From positions 992,001-1,056,000 of the forward strand of contig NZ_QQNB01000001.1 in the NCBI RefSeq assembly GCF_003345355.1: 64,000 nt of DNA, given 5' to 3'. The stretch comes from Sphingomonas aracearum (GTDB lineage: Bacteria > Pseudomonadota > Alphaproteobacteria > Sphingomonadales > Sphingomonadaceae). Below the pieces are notes generated by a model, which worked only from the letters and a program-made list of their open reading frames with translations, had not been told where the DNA came from and made no database searches. A program made the translations under genes and the position numbers. Position 1 is the first letter of the stretch, and the number at the start of each line of letters is the position of its first letter. Of this stretch, positions 26,043-34,814 are shown one piece after another.

Positions 26043-26813
26043 ATGCCCGATCTTGCCGCTGTCGACTGGTCCGCGATCCTGCCGTTCATTGCCGTCGGGT
26101 TCGCCGCCCAGATCGTCGACGGGGCGCTGGGCATGGCATTCGGCCTCATCAATTCCACCATTCTCGTCAGCGTGCTGGGCGTTCCCCCCGTTGTCGCCTC
26201 GGCGAGCGTGCATGCGGTGGAGACGTTCACCACCGCCGCGTCCGGCATCAGCCATGTGCTGCATCGCAACGTGAATTGGCAGCTGTTCCTGCGCCTGATG
26301 ATCCCCGGCGTGATCGGCGGGGTTCTCGGCGCCTATGTCCTGTCCAGCGTGGATGCGGGCGTCGCCAAGCCGTTCGTCATGGCGTATCTTGCGTGCATCG
26401 GCCTGTACCTCCTGTTTCGCGCCTGGCGCGGCGAGGTCGAGCGGCGCGAGCCGCGGGTGATCGCCCCGCTCGGCCTGGTCGGCGGCTTCCTGGATGCGGC
26501 CGGCGGCGGCGGCTGGGGGCCGGTGGTGACCAGCAACCTGCTGATCCAGGGAACGGAGCCGCGCCAGACGATCGGCACCGTGAACACCGCCGAGTTCTTC
26601 CTGACGAGCACCGTTTCCCTGACCTTCTTCCTTGCGATGGGCTGGAAGGCCTTCACCCTGGCCACGGTGGGGCTGCTGATCGGCGGCATCGCCGCGGCGC
26701 CGCTCGGTGGCTTGCTCGCGAAGCGTGTTCCTGCCCGTCCGCTGATGGCGATCGTCGGCGTGCTGCTTTCCCTGACGAGCGCCTGGACCGTCTACCAGGC
26801 GGTTGCGCAATGA
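26043..26813 (+). CDS. TSUP-family sulfite exporter-like permease
   Basis: A 256-residue TauE/SafE-type permease with seven to eight membrane segments. Family motifs include IVDGALGMAFGLINSTILV near the N-terminus and GFLDAAGGGGWGPVVTSNL in the middle. It is divergent from cysE, so export or uptake of a sulfur compound is plausible but not proven. It is not a close copy of the TSUP protein at 5433. Confidence 0.85.
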   Translation: MPDLAAVDWSAILPFIAVGFAAQIVDGALGMAFGLINSTILVSVLGVPPVVASASVHAVETFTTAASGISHVLHRNVNWQLFLRLMIPGVIGGVLGAYVLSSVDAGVAKPFVMAYLACIGLYLLFRAWRGEVERREPRVIAPLGLVGGFLDAAGGGGWGPVVTSNLLIQGTEPRQTIGTVNTAEFFLTSTVSLTFFLAMGWKAFTLATVGLLIGGIAAAPLGGLLAKRVPARPLMAIVGVLLSLTSAWTVYQAVAQ

Positions 26814-26836
26814 GTACGCTCCGGCGCATCGATTGG

Positions 26837-26879
26837 AATTGATCGACAAAAGCGATCAGTGCAGGACAATCTATCAATT
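26837..26879 (+). promoter_or_regulatory. Nested palindrome, candidate OxyR/LysR operator of ahpC
   Basis: Outer arms AATTGAT (26837-26843) and ATCAATT (26873-26879) are exact inverted repeats. An inner pair, TGATCG (26840-26845) and CGATCA (26853-26858), contains ATC-N9-GAT, the LysR-type T-N11-A box. It lies about 70 bp before ahpC, and oxyR is two genes downstream. It does not match the classical four-part ATAG/CTAT OxyR consensus closely. Confidence 0.45.
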
Positions 26880-26947
26880 TGCCCTGCGCTGCAGCATCCC
26901 TATCTGCGGTGCAGCAATTCATTACCCACCGACACACGGAGAAACGC

Positions 26948-27511
26948 ATGTCGCTCATCGGAACCACGGTGCTCCCCTTCGCCACGACCGCCTACAAGGA
27001 AGGCAAGTTCGTGCCGATCACGGACGCCGACACCCGCGGCAAGTGGGCGGTGTTCTTCTTCTACCCGGCCGATTTCACCTTCGTCTGCCCGACCGAGCTG
27101 GAAGACCTCGCTGACGCGTACCCGACCCTCCAGAAGATGGGCGTCGAGGTCTATTCCGTGTCCACCGACACGCACTTCAGCCACAAGGCCTGGCACGACA
27201 CCTCGCCCGCGATCGGCAAGATCAACTATTACATGCTGGGCGACCAGAACCACGTCATCTCCAACAACTTCCAGATCCTGCGCGAAGGCCAGGGCCTGGC
27301 CGATCGCGGCACGTTCGTGGTCGATCCGGACGGCGTGATCCAGCTGATCGAGGTCACCTCGGAGGGCGTCGGCCGCAATGCGCAGGAGCTGCTGCGCAAG
27401 ATCAAGGCCGCGCAGTACATCGCCGCGCACCCGGGCGAGGTCTGCCCCGCCAAGTGGGAAGAGGGGGAGGAGACGCTGGCTCCTTCGCTCGACCTCGTCG
27501 GCAAGATCTAA
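26948..27511 (+). CDS. ahpC: Alkyl hydroperoxide reductase, peroxiredoxin subunit
   Basis: A 187-residue typical two-Cys peroxiredoxin that reduces peroxides in the cytoplasm. The peroxidatic cysteine is Cys47 in [10 protein letters not shown]; the resolving cysteine is in PGEVCPAKW near residue 166. The frame is open upstream to 26879, but ATG 26948, with GGAGAAACGC before it, gives the standard N-terminus. A palindromic operator candidate lies upstream and a terminator follows, before ahpF. Confidence 0.96.
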   Translation: MSLIGTTVLPFATTAYKEGKFVPITDADTRGKWAVFFFYPADFTFVCPTELEDLADAYPTLQKMGVEVYSVSTDTHFSHKAWHDTSPAIGKINYYMLGDQNHVISNNFQILREGQGLADRGTFVVDPDGVIQLIEVTSEGVGRNAQELLRKIKAAQYIAAHPGEVCPAKWEEGEETLAPSLDLVGKI

Positions 27512-27541
27512 GCGTTACCTCAGCCCCCTGAGGTCCCAAGG

Positions 27542-27577
27542 CCCGGGGCGAGGCACGCGCTTCGCTCCGGGTTTTTG
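27542..27577 (+). terminator. Rho-independent terminator after ahpC
   Basis: CCCGGGGCGA (27542-27551) pairs with TCGCTCCGGG (27562-27571) with one G-T wobble, followed by TTTTTGTTT. This is the clearest intrinsic terminator in the window and would let ahpC be expressed more strongly than ahpF. Confidence 0.85.
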
Positions 27578-27586
27578 TTTCTCCCC

Positions 27587-27709
27587 GTCATCCCGGCCTC
27601 GTGCCGGGGGCCACTTCGCCGGCCGCAAGCCGGCTCGTGGTCAGCGCGGGACGGAGCCGCGGGCTTTGCTCCGGCGGCACAGTGGACCCCGGCATGAGGC
27701 CGGGGTGAC
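27587..27709. repeat. REP-like inverted repeat pair between ahpC and ahpF
   Basis: Two 28-bp imperfect palindromes lie in opposite orientation at 27587-27614 and 27682-27709. The reverse complement of the first matches the second at about 25 of 28 positions (both fit GTGG-CCCCGGCA-GAGGCCGGG-TGAC). Each arm can also fold on itself. The form is that of dispersed REP-type sequences in high-GC proteobacteria. No transposase is nearby. Confidence 0.7.
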
Positions 27710-27725
27710 CAAGAGGACGGTATCC

Positions 27726-29306
27726 ATGCTCGACGCCAATCTGACGCAGCAGCTCAAGGCCTATCTGGTCAACATCCGCGAGCCCATCGAACTCGTCGCC
27801 AGCCTGGACGACAGCCCGAAGTCGCAGCAGATGCGCGAGCTGATCGACGAGATCGCGGCGCTTTCCGGCCAGGTCTCGGTGGCCGAGGGCCAGGACGCGC
27901 GCACGCCCAGCTTCCTCATCCGCCGGGTGGGCACCGACACGGCCGTGCGCTTCGCCGGCCTGCCGATGGGCCATGAATTCACCTCGCTGGTGCTGGCCCT
28001 GCTCCAGGTCGGCGGCCACCCGTCCAAGGCCGCGCCGGAGCTGCTCCAGCAGGTCCGCGACCTGGACGGCAGCTTCGCCTTCGAAACCTATTTCTCGCTG
28101 TCGTGCCAGAACTGCCCGGACGTGGTGCAGGCGCTGAACCTGATGGCGGTGCTCAACCCCGGCATCACGCACACCGCGATCGATGGCGGCCTGTTCAAGG
28201 AAGAGGTGGACGCCCGCAAGGTGATGGCCGTTCCCACGATCTTCCTCAACGGCGAGCCGTTCGGCCAGGGTCGCATGGAGCTGGAGCAGATCGTCGCCAG
28301 GCTCGACACCGCCGCGGAAGCACGCGCGGCGAAGAAGATCGCGGCCAAGGATCCGTTCGACGTCCTCGTCGTCGGCGGCGGCCCGGCCGGTGCCTCCGCC
28401 GCGATCTACACCGCGCGCAAGGGCATCCGCACCGGTATCCTTGCCGAGCGGTTCGGCGGCCAGGTGCTCGACACCGCCGCCATCGAGAACCTGATCTCCG
28501 TGCCGCACACCGAGGGGCCGAAGCTCGCCGCCGATCTCGAGCGCCACGTGCGCGAATATGAGGTCGACATCATGAACCTGCAGCGTGCCGAGAAGCTGAT
28601 CCCGGCGCGCCACGAGGGCGGCCTGCACGAAGTCGTGCTGGCGAGCGGCGCCAGCCTCAAGGCGCGGACGCTGATCCTTTCCACCGGCGCGCGCTGGCGG
28701 ACGATGAACGTTCCGGGCGAGGACGAGTACCGCAACAAGGGCGTGGCCTATTGCCCGCACTGCGACGGCCCGCTGTTCAAGGGCAAGCGCGTGGCGGTGA
28801 TCGGCGGCGGCAACTCCGGCGTGGAGGCGGCGATCGACCTTGCCGGCATCGTCGCGCACGTCACGCTGATCGAGTTCGACAGCGACCTGCGCGCCGACGC
28901 GGTGCTCCAGCGCAAGCTGGCGACGCTGCCCAACGTGCAGGTCATCACCTCGGCGCTCACCACCGAGGTGCGCGGCAATGGCGAGCAGGTGGTGGGCCTG
29001 ACCTACAAGAACCGCAACACCGACGATCTGCATGAAATCGCGCTGGAAGGCATCTTCGTCCAGATCGGGCTGGTGCCGAACACCGAATGGCTGCGCGATG
29101 CCGTCGCGCTGACCCCGCGCGGCGAGATCGAGGTCGATCATCGCGGCGAAACCTCGCGCCCCGGCATCTTCGCCGCGGGCGACGCCACCACCGAGCCGTA
29201 CAAGCAGATCGTGGTGGCGATGGGCTCCGGGTCCACCGCGGCGCTGTCCGCCTTCGACTACCTCATCCGCCTGCCGGAAGAGGAACTGGAAGCGGTGGCC
29301 GCCTAG
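27726..29306 (+). CDS. ahpF: Alkyl hydroperoxide reductase, flavoprotein subunit
   Basis: A 526-residue AhpF that passes electrons from NAD(P)H to AhpC. The N-terminal tandem thioredoxin-like domain has the SCQNCPD disulfide. The FAD-binding [17 protein letters not shown] starts near residue 218; the NAD(P)H-binding [16 protein letters not shown] and the second redox pair in YCPHCDGPL follow. [19 protein letters not shown] is the C-terminal FAD segment. ATG 27726 has AAGAGGACGG upstream; the longer open frame is a high-GC artefact. Confidence 0.95.
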   Translation: MLDANLTQQLKAYLVNIREPIELVASLDDSPKSQQMRELIDEIAALSGQVSVAEGQDARTPSFLIRRVGTDTAVRFAGLPMGHEFTSLVLALLQVGGHPSKAAPELLQQVRDLDGSFAFETYFSLSCQNCPDVVQALNLMAVLNPGITHTAIDGGLFKEEVDARKVMAVPTIFLNGEPFGQGRMELEQIVARLDTAAEARAAKKIAAKDPFDVLVVGGGPAGASAAIYTARKGIRTGILAERFGGQVLDTAAIENLISVPHTEGPKLAADLERHVREYEVDIMNLQRAEKLIPARHEGGLHEVVLASGASLKARTLILSTGARWRTMNVPGEDEYRNKGVAYCPHCDGPLFKGKRVAVIGGGNSGVEAAIDLAGIVAHVTLIEFDSDLRADAVLQRKLATLPNVQVITSALTTEVRGNGEQVVGLTYKNRNTDDLHEIALEGIFVQIGLVPNTEWLRDAVALTPRGEIEVDHRGETSRPGIFAAGDATTEPYKQIVVAMGSGSTAALSAFDYLIRLPEEELEAVAA

Positions 29307-29316
29307 ACGCTAAGGA

Positions 29317-29345
29317 GCGGGCTCTCGCGTGATGCGGGAGCCCGC
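29317..29345 (+). terminator. Hairpin between ahpF and oxyR
   Basis: GCGGGCTC (29317-29324) pairs with GAGCCCGC (29338-29345), and CGC/GCG can extend the stem inward around a GTGAT loop. No T-run follows. It sits directly upstream of the oxyR ribosome-binding site and could act as a weak terminator or attenuator. Confidence 0.5.
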
Positions 29346-29363
29346 CTGCGAGGAGTTGCCGCC

Positions 29364-30266
29364 CTGCCCGCCACCTATCTTCCGACGCTCAAGCAGCTCC
29401 AGTATCTCGTCGCGCTGCATGACCATGGCCATTTCGGCCGGGCGGCGGACGCCTGTTTCGTCACGCAATCCACCCTTTCGGCGGGCATCCGCGAGCTGGA
29501 AACGCTGATCGGCGTCACCCTGGTGGAGCGGACGCGGCGGGTGGTGCGCTTCACGCCGCTGGGCGACAGCATCACCGCAAAGGCGCGCAAGGTGCTGCGC
29601 GAGGCGGAGGAGCTGGGCGACCTGGCGCGCGCCGCGGGCCGCCCGCTGTCCGGCGAGATGCGGATGAGCGTGATCCCGACGATCGCGCCCTTCCTGCTCC
29701 CGCGCATCCTGCCGAAGCTGCGCCGCGATTATCCGGACCTCCGCCTGTTCCTGCGCGAGGAGCCGAGCGCGGCGGCATGCGAGAACCTGCAGAACGGGCG
29801 CACCGACTGCGTGCTGCTCGCCCTGCCCTTTTCCTGCGGCGAGATCAGTTTCGAGCCGCTGTTCGACGATCGGCTCTTCGTCGCGGGGCCGGCGGCCGAG
29901 CTGGGCTCCATCGATCTGGCGATGCCTGCCGACGAGATCGACGAGACGCGTCTGCTGCTGCTGGAGGACGGGCATTGCCTGAAGGACCATGCCCTGGCCG
30001 CCTGCAACCGCCCGGAGCTGCGCGCCGAGGCGACGATGCTGGGCACGTCGCTGCACACGATCGTGCAGATGGCGGACAACGGACTGGGCGTGACCATGCT
30101 GCCGGAAATGGCGATCCGGGCCGGCATTCTCGACCATACCGGCCTGGCCGCGCGACCGCTGGCGGCGGACAATCCCGCGCGCCGCATTGCGCTTGCCTGG
30201 CGCCCCGCCTCGCCGCGAGAAAAGGACTTTCGCTTGCTCGCCGGCGTTCTCGCCGCAGCGCACTAG
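29364..30266 (+). CDS. oxyR: Hydrogen peroxide-inducible regulator OxyR (CTG start)
   Basis: A LysR-type peroxide sensor of about 300 residues. The N-terminal winged helix is LKQLQYLVALHDHGHFGRAA and TQSTLSAGIRELETLIG; the effector domain follows. The two redox cysteines of OxyR are present, nine residues apart, in LEDGHCLKDHALAAC (Cys205 and Cys214 in this numbering). No ATG, GTG or TTG in this frame precedes the HTH. CTG 29364 has GAGGAG 8 bases upstream and would give MPATYLPTLKQ, the normal OxyR start. Calling the first GTG (29523) would remove the DNA-binding domain. Confidence 0.88.
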   Translation: MPATYLPTLKQLQYLVALHDHGHFGRAADACFVTQSTLSAGIRELETLIGVTLVERTRRVVRFTPLGDSITAKARKVLREAEELGDLARAAGRPLSGEMRMSVIPTIAPFLLPRILPKLRRDYPDLRLFLREEPSAAACENLQNGRTDCVLLALPFSCGEISFEPLFDDRLFVAGPAAELGSIDLAMPADEIDETRLLLLEDGHCLKDHALAACNRPELRAEATMLGTSLHTIVQMADNGLGVTMLPEMAIRAGILDHTGLAARPLAADNPARRIALAWRPASPREKDFRLLAGVLAAAH

Positions 30267-30395
30267 CGCCTGGGCAGTGCTAAGTCATACGACAGGCGAT
30301 ACAAAGTTTGCGACGAAAGCCACCAATCGACACTTTACATCGCGCCGCAGCATGACAACTTTGTGAATATCCATTCGCAACGGAGGCACCTGCCT

Positions 30396-31034
30396 ATGAA
30401 CACCCTGTTCCGTCTGACGGCCCTTGGCACCAGTGCGCTGATCGCCGTGGCGCCGCTTGCCGCCAAGGACAAGGACAAGAAGAAGGACCAGCCGCAGCAG
30501 ATCGCCGCCGGCCGCACGCCCATGCCGCAGCCCGCCGAGGAGCCGGCACCGGCGCCGCAACCGGTCGCCGCGCCCGCGCCGACCGCCAGCATCGCCGAGG
30601 CGATCCCCACCACCGGCACCAACGCTACTCTCGCGGCGCTGATCACCCAGGCGCAGTTCGCCGGCACGCTCGGCCAGCCGGGCCCGTATACGGTCTTCGC
30701 GCCCAGCGACGAGGCGTTCACCAATTTCGGCGCGGCCAATCTCGATCAGCTGAAGAAGCCGGAAAATGCGCCCTTCCTGCAGAAGATCCTGCAATATCAG
30801 GTCGTCCCCGGTGAAATCACCGCCGAGAAGCTGAAGGCGCAGATCGCGGCCGGCGGCGGCACCGCGACGCTGACTACGCTGGAAGGCACGCCGCTGACTG
30901 CCAAGGAGGTCAACGGCGTGATCGAGCTGACCGGTGCCGGCGGCAACAAGGCCTATATCAGCAAGCCGGACGTCAAGGAAACCAATGGCGTGATCCACGT
31001 CGTCAACGGCGTGATCCTGCCCAAGCTCGGCTGA
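30396..31034 (+). CDS. Fasciclin-domain secreted protein
   Basis: A 212-residue protein with a signal peptide (MNTLFRLTALGTSALIAVAPLAA), a lysine-rich KDKDKKKD segment, a P/A-rich linker and one fasciclin (FAS1) domain from about residue 70. FAS1 motifs are visible: GPYTVFAPSDEAFTNF and, at the end, NGVIHVVNGVILPK. Such proteins are usually surface or periplasmic adhesion-type proteins. An in-frame ATG at 30363 is less likely; ATG 30396 has GGAGG 9 bases upstream. Confidence 0.88.
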   Translation: MNTLFRLTALGTSALIAVAPLAAKDKDKKKDQPQQIAAGRTPMPQPAEEPAPAPQPVAAPAPTASIAEAIPTTGTNATLAALITQAQFAGTLGQPGPYTVFAPSDEAFTNFGAANLDQLKKPENAPFLQKILQYQVVPGEITAEKLKAQIAAGGGTATLTTLEGTPLTAKEVNGVIELTGAGGNKAYISKPDVKETNGVIHVVNGVILPKLG

Positions 31035-31040
31035 GCATCG

Positions 31041-31073
31041 TCCGCCGCTCCGGTCACACGCCGGGGCGGCGGA
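31041..31073. terminator. Bidirectional terminator hairpin
   Basis: TCCGCCGCTCCGG (31041-31053) pairs with CCGGGGCGGCGGA (31061-31073) with one wobble, a 13-bp stem with a 7-base loop. It lies between the convergent fasciclin and moaE genes. Confidence 0.65.
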
Positions 31074-31097
31074 TGGCGAAGCCGGAGAACAGCGGCG

Positions 31098-31529
31098 CTA
31101 TCGTCGCCAGCGAGCCGCGGCAAGATCGTCGGTGCCCCGCGGTTCCACCCAGGTCGTCGTCCCGCCGCGGGTCTCGCGCTTCCAGAACGGCGCATCCGTC
31201 TTCAGGCGATCGATCAGGAAGGCGCAGGCCTCCAGCGCCGCGCCGCGATGCGCCGATGCGGTGCCGACGAACACGATCCGCTCGCCCGGCGTCATCGGCC
31301 CGACCCGGTGGACGATGCGCACCGCCGACAGGTTCCAGCGCGCTTCCGCCTCCGCCGCCAGCTGCTCCAGCGCGGACTCGGTCGCGCCGGGATAGTGTTC
31401 GAGTTCCAGCTCCGTCACCCCGTCGTCGCCGCGCACCAGGCCGGTGAAGCTCGCCACCGCGCCCACGCCGGCCTCCAGTGCATCCAGTTCGGCGGCGACG
31501 TCGATCGGCGCAGGCGAGACGGTGATCAT
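31098..31529 (-). CDS. moaE: Molybdopterin synthase catalytic subunit
   Basis: A 143-residue MoaE, the large subunit that inserts sulfur into the molybdopterin precursor. Recognisable parts are GAVASFTGLVRGDDG, ELEHYPGATESAL, and the active-site region LKTDAPFWKRE. The open frame runs far upstream, but ATG 31529 overlaps the moaD stop by 4 bp and gives the normal length. Confidence 0.93.
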   Translation of the reverse strand: MITVSPAPIDVAAELDALEAGVGAVASFTGLVRGDDGVTELELEHYPGATESALEQLAAEAEARWNLSAVRIVHRVGPMTPGERIVFVGTASAHRGAALEACAFLIDRLKTDAPFWKRETRGGTTTWVEPRGTDDLAAARWRR

Positions 31530-31783
31530 CCCCCGGTCACCGGCGGGAAGATCGCCACCTCTCGCGCACGGCCGAGCGGCGTGTCGAGCGGCACGAAATG
31601 CTGGTCGATCGCCGCCCGCAACCGGCCGCGATCGGCAAAGGCGGCGGCGTGGCGCTCGCTGCGCCGTGCCAGCCAGTCGAGCAACGCGGCCACCGTGTCG
31701 ATCTCGCCCGGCACGTCCACCAGCTCCGATCCGGTGCCCACCCGCTCGCGCACCCAGGCGAAATAGAGCATCTCGACCGCCAT
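31526..31783 (-). CDS. moaD: Molybdopterin synthase sulfur-carrier subunit
   Basis: An 85-residue ubiquitin-fold MoaD ending in the required diglycine (FPPVTGG), which carries the thiocarboxylate used by MoaE. It begins MAVEMLYFAWVRERVG. It overlaps moaE by 4 bp and lies 3 bp after the pgsA stop, so the three genes form one unit. Confidence 0.92.
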   Translation of the reverse strand: MAVEMLYFAWVRERVGTGSELVDVPGEIDTVAALLDWLARRSERHAAAFADRGRLRAAIDQHFVPLDTPLGRAREVAIFPPVTGG

Positions 31784-31786
31784 GCC

Positions 31787-32353
31787 TCAGTCCATGTGCC
31801 TGAGGCCGATGCGCAGGTAATCCCAGCCGGTGACCAGCGTGAGCACCGCCGCCGCCCACAATGTGGTCAGCCCCAGCGTCTTCAGCCACGCCCAGGCGGG
31901 CAGCGCCCCTGCCAGGATCAACCCGCCCAGCGCGACCAGCTGGAACGTCGTCTTCCACTTGGCGAGGCGGGAGACGGGCACCGAAACCTGGATGCCGCCG
32001 AGAAACTCGCGCAGGCCCGACACGGCGATCTCGCGCAGCAGGATCACCAGCGCAGCGACCAGGTGCACGCCGGTGATGATCGCGCGGTCTTCGAACCGGG
32101 TGCCGACCAGCATCAGGATCACCGCCGCCACCATGATCTTGTCGGCGATGGGATCGAGAAAGATCCCCAGCTTCGACACCGCCCCCTGCGCACGGGCGAG
32201 ATAGCCGTCGAAATAATCGGTCACGCCCATCAGGCAGTAGAGCGCAAAGGCCAGCGCATAGCCGGCCTCCCATTGCGGCCACCACAGGAACCATACGAGC
32301 AGCGGCACCGCGACGATGCGGGACAGCGTCAGAAGGTTGGGCAGCGTGAGCAT
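31787..32353 (-). CDS. pgsA: CDP-diacylglycerol--glycerol-3-phosphate 3-phosphatidyltransferase
   Basis: A 188-residue membrane enzyme that makes phosphatidylglycerol-phosphate. The CDP-alcohol phosphotransferase signature is intact in DYFDGYLARAQG followed by FLDPIADK. Four to five membrane segments are visible. ATG 32353 gives MLTLPNLLTLSRI, the usual PgsA N-terminus; the upstream open frame is ignored. It heads a pgsA-moaD-moaE unit. Confidence 0.93.
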   Translation of the reverse strand: MLTLPNLLTLSRIVAVPLLVWFLWWPQWEAGYALAFALYCLMGVTDYFDGYLARAQGAVSKLGIFLDPIADKIMVAAVILMLVGTRFEDRAIITGVHLVAALVILLREIAVSGLREFLGGIQVSVPVSRLAKWKTTFQLVALGGLILAGALPAWAWLKTLGLTTLWAAAVLTLVTGWDYLRIGLRHMD

Positions 32354-32823
32354 CGCCGCCCCGTTTAGAAGCGCCGTCGCCGGACCGCAATCGCTGGTGG
32401 ACGGGCGGGACGGCGCGGTAAAATTTTTCACGTTCCGCGCGTGTTCTCTTGCGTTTGGCGGAGGCAGCGGAAGTCCGCGCGTCGCGGCCGAACGAGGGGT
32501 TGCAACGGACACCGCACAACGACCCGGAGGTGTGCCTGACGGCAATTAACGACTTGCGCAGCGCGTCCGAATGGCACAATTTGTAGGGGTTGAGTTCGGG
32601 GGCGAGCGCAATCGCTGGTAGATCGAGGGTTGCAACCTTATCTTGCAGGCAGACGTTTCCTGCACCCCGCAACGCGCGGGCAGGCTGATTTCGTTCTCCT
32701 TTTCGCCTCGCGAACTGATATTCTGGGGCCTCGCCCCGATTCGAACGGACCGGGAACACCGGTAGAACGCTGAAAAAGGGCATCGTGATGGATTTCAGGG
32801 ACACCCGGGAGGTGAGCGACACC
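32354..32823. promoter_or_regulatory. 470-bp divergent region between pgsA and nrdA
   Basis: No convincing gene is seen. The region contains two pairs of direct repeats: CGCAATCGCTGGT at 32386-32398 and 32607-32619, and the palindrome GTTGCAAC at about 32496-32503 and 32630-32637. These could be regulatory sites for nrdA or leftovers of a local duplication. No NrdR-box pair could be assigned with confidence. A GATTC (CcrM-type GANTC) site is present near 32739. Confidence 0.4.
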
Positions 32824-34710
32824 ATGGCCATCGAGGCGACCGAAGCGCCGGCGAACACCGCCGCCGCCGCACCCGCCGCCAGCGGCAAGGGCGCCAAGCC
32901 GCGCCTGTTCTCGCTGGAGGTGGACCATTCCCGCGACGCGCTGCTCACCGATTTCGGCAAGGAAACCCTGCGCGACCGCTACCTGCTGCCGGGCGAAAGC
33001 TTCCAGGACCTGTTCGTGCGCGTGGCCTCCGCCTATGCCGACGACCAGGCGCACGCCCAGCGCCTGTATGATGCGATCTCGCAGCTGTGGTTCATGCCGG
33101 CGACCCCGGTGCTTTCCAACGGCGGCACCGGCCGTGGCCTGCCCATTTCCTGCTTCCTGAACTCCGTTCCCGACAGCCTGAACGGCATTGTCGACACCTG
33201 GAACGAGAATGTCTGGCTGGCGAGCCGCGGCGGCGGCATCGGCACCTATTGGGGCAATGTGCGCGGCATCGGCGAGCCCGTCGGCCTCAACGGCAAGACC
33301 AGCGGCATCATCCCGTTCGTGCGCGTGATGGACTCGCTGACGCTGGCGATCAGCCAGGGCAGCCTGCGCCGCGGCTCGGCTGCCTGCTATCTCGACATCT
33401 CGCACCCGGAGATCGAGGAGTTCCTGGAGATCCGCAAGCCGTCGGGCGACTTCAACCGCAAGGCGCTGAACCTGCACCATGGCGTGTTGATTCCGGACGC
33501 CTTCATGCACGCGGTGCGCGACGGTGCGGAATGGCAGCTGAAGAGCCCGAAGGACGGCTCGGTCCGCCAGACGGTGGACGCGCGCTCCCTGTTCCAGAAG
33601 CTGGTCGAGACCCGGCTGCAGACCGGCGAGCCGTATATCGTGTTCGCCGACCACGTGAACTCGACCATGCCGAAGCACCATCGCGATCTCGGCCTCAAGG
33701 TCTCCACCTCGAACCTGTGTTCCGAGATCACGCTGCCGACCGGCAAGGATCACCTGGGCAACGATCGCACGGCCGTGTGCTGCCTGTCCTCGCTCAACCT
33801 CGAGACCTGGGACGAGTGGAAGGACGAGAAGGGCTTTGTGGAGGACGTCATGCGTTTCCTCGACAACGTGCTGCAGGATTATATCGATCGCGCCGAGCCG
33901 GGCATGGAGAAGGCCGCCTATTCCGCCGCGCGCGAGCGCTCGGTCGGCCTGGGCGTGATGGGCTTCCACTCCTTCCTCCAGGCGCGCGGGCTGCCGTTCG
34001 AGGGCGCCATGGCCAAGTCGTGGAACCTGCGCATGTTCCGCCACATCAAGGCGCAGGCCGACGAGGCGAGCATGCAGCTGGCCGTCGAGCGCGGGCCTTG
34101 CCCGGACGCCGCCGACATGGGCGTGATGGAGCGTTTCAGCTGCAAGATGGCGATTGCGCCCACCGCCTCGATCTCGATCATCTGCGGCGGCACCAGCGCG
34201 TGCATCGAGCCGATCCCGGCCAACATCTACACGCACAAGACGCTGTCGGGCAGCTTTGCGGTGAAGAACCCGTATCTGGAGAAGCTGCTCAACGAGAAGT
34301 CGAAGAACACCGATGCGGTGTGGAACTCGATCCTGGAGCGGGGCGGGTCGGTGCAGCATCTCGATTTCCTCTCCGGCGAGGAGAAGGACTGCTACAAGAC
34401 CAGCTTCGAGATCGACCAGCGCTGGCTGATCGAGCTTGCCGCCGACCGCACGCCGTTCATCGACCAGTCGCAGTCGCTGAACCTGTTCATCCCGGCGGAC
34501 GTGGAGAAGTGGGATCTGCTGATGCTGCATTTCCGCGCGTGGGAGCTGGGCATCAAGTCGCTCTACTATCTGCGCTCCAAGTCGGTGCAGCGCGCAGGCT
34601 TCGCCGGCCAGGAAGGCCAGGGCGGCGTGGAGGCGGACAACACCATCCAGACGCCGGTATTCGCCATCGGCGAGACGACGGACTATGATGAGTGCCTCGC
34701 CTGCCAGTGA
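32824..34710 (+). CDS. nrdA: Class Ia ribonucleotide reductase, large subunit
   Basis: A 628-residue NrdA/NrdE-type subunit reducing ribonucleoside diphosphates. The active site is preserved: PISCFLNSV, the radical site NLCSEITLP with Cys and Glu, AVCCLSSLNLE, and the C-terminal redox pair in DECLACQ. An ATP-cone was not seen at the short N-terminus. ATG 32824 is preferred because GGAGGTGA, almost perfectly complementary to 16S rRNA, lies 8 bases upstream; ATG 32788 in the same frame is the alternative. nrdB is 1.4 kb downstream rather than adjacent. Confidence 0.95.
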   Translation: MAIEATEAPANTAAAAPAASGKGAKPRLFSLEVDHSRDALLTDFGKETLRDRYLLPGESFQDLFVRVASAYADDQAHAQRLYDAISQLWFMPATPVLSNGGTGRGLPISCFLNSVPDSLNGIVDTWNENVWLASRGGGIGTYWGNVRGIGEPVGLNGKTSGIIPFVRVMDSLTLAISQGSLRRGSAACYLDISHPEIEEFLEIRKPSGDFNRKALNLHHGVLIPDAFMHAVRDGAEWQLKSPKDGSVRQTVDARSLFQKLVETRLQTGEPYIVFADHVNSTMPKHHRDLGLKVSTSNLCSEITLPTGKDHLGNDRTAVCCLSSLNLETWDEWKDEKGFVEDVMRFLDNVLQDYIDRAEPGMEKAAYSAARERSVGLGVMGFHSFLQARGLPFEGAMAKSWNLRMFRHIKAQADEASMQLAVERGPCPDAADMGVMERFSCKMAIAPTASISIICGGTSACIEPIPANIYTHKTLSGSFAVKNPYLEKLLNEKSKNTDAVWNSILERGGSVQHLDFLSGEEKDCYKTSFEIDQRWLIELAADRTPFIDQSQSLNLFIPADVEKWDLLMLHFRAWELGIKSLYYLRSKSVQRAGFAGQEGQGGVEADNTIQTPVFAIGETTDYDECLACQ

Positions 34711-34814
34711 GGCGCGGGTGACCGGCCTTTGCCAAGGCAAGGGCGGCGACGCCACGGCGGACAGCAGCTTCGGCATAGCCGACGATGTCTGACGGCGTGG
34801 CGTCGGGCCAAGTT

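Noticed and set aside
29329..29358. ATG, GTG or TTG starts for oxyR just upstream of the HTH
   Set aside because: GTG 29329, ATG 29332 and TTG 29356 are in a different frame from the OxyR coding sequence.
32731..32790. tRNA-like pieces (GATTCGAAC T-loop and GGTAGAACGC D-loop-like) before nrdA
   Set aside because: The pieces are in the wrong order, the T-stem does not pair properly and no acceptor stem or CCA end could be drawn. A permuted tmRNA was considered, but no tag-coding part was seen.
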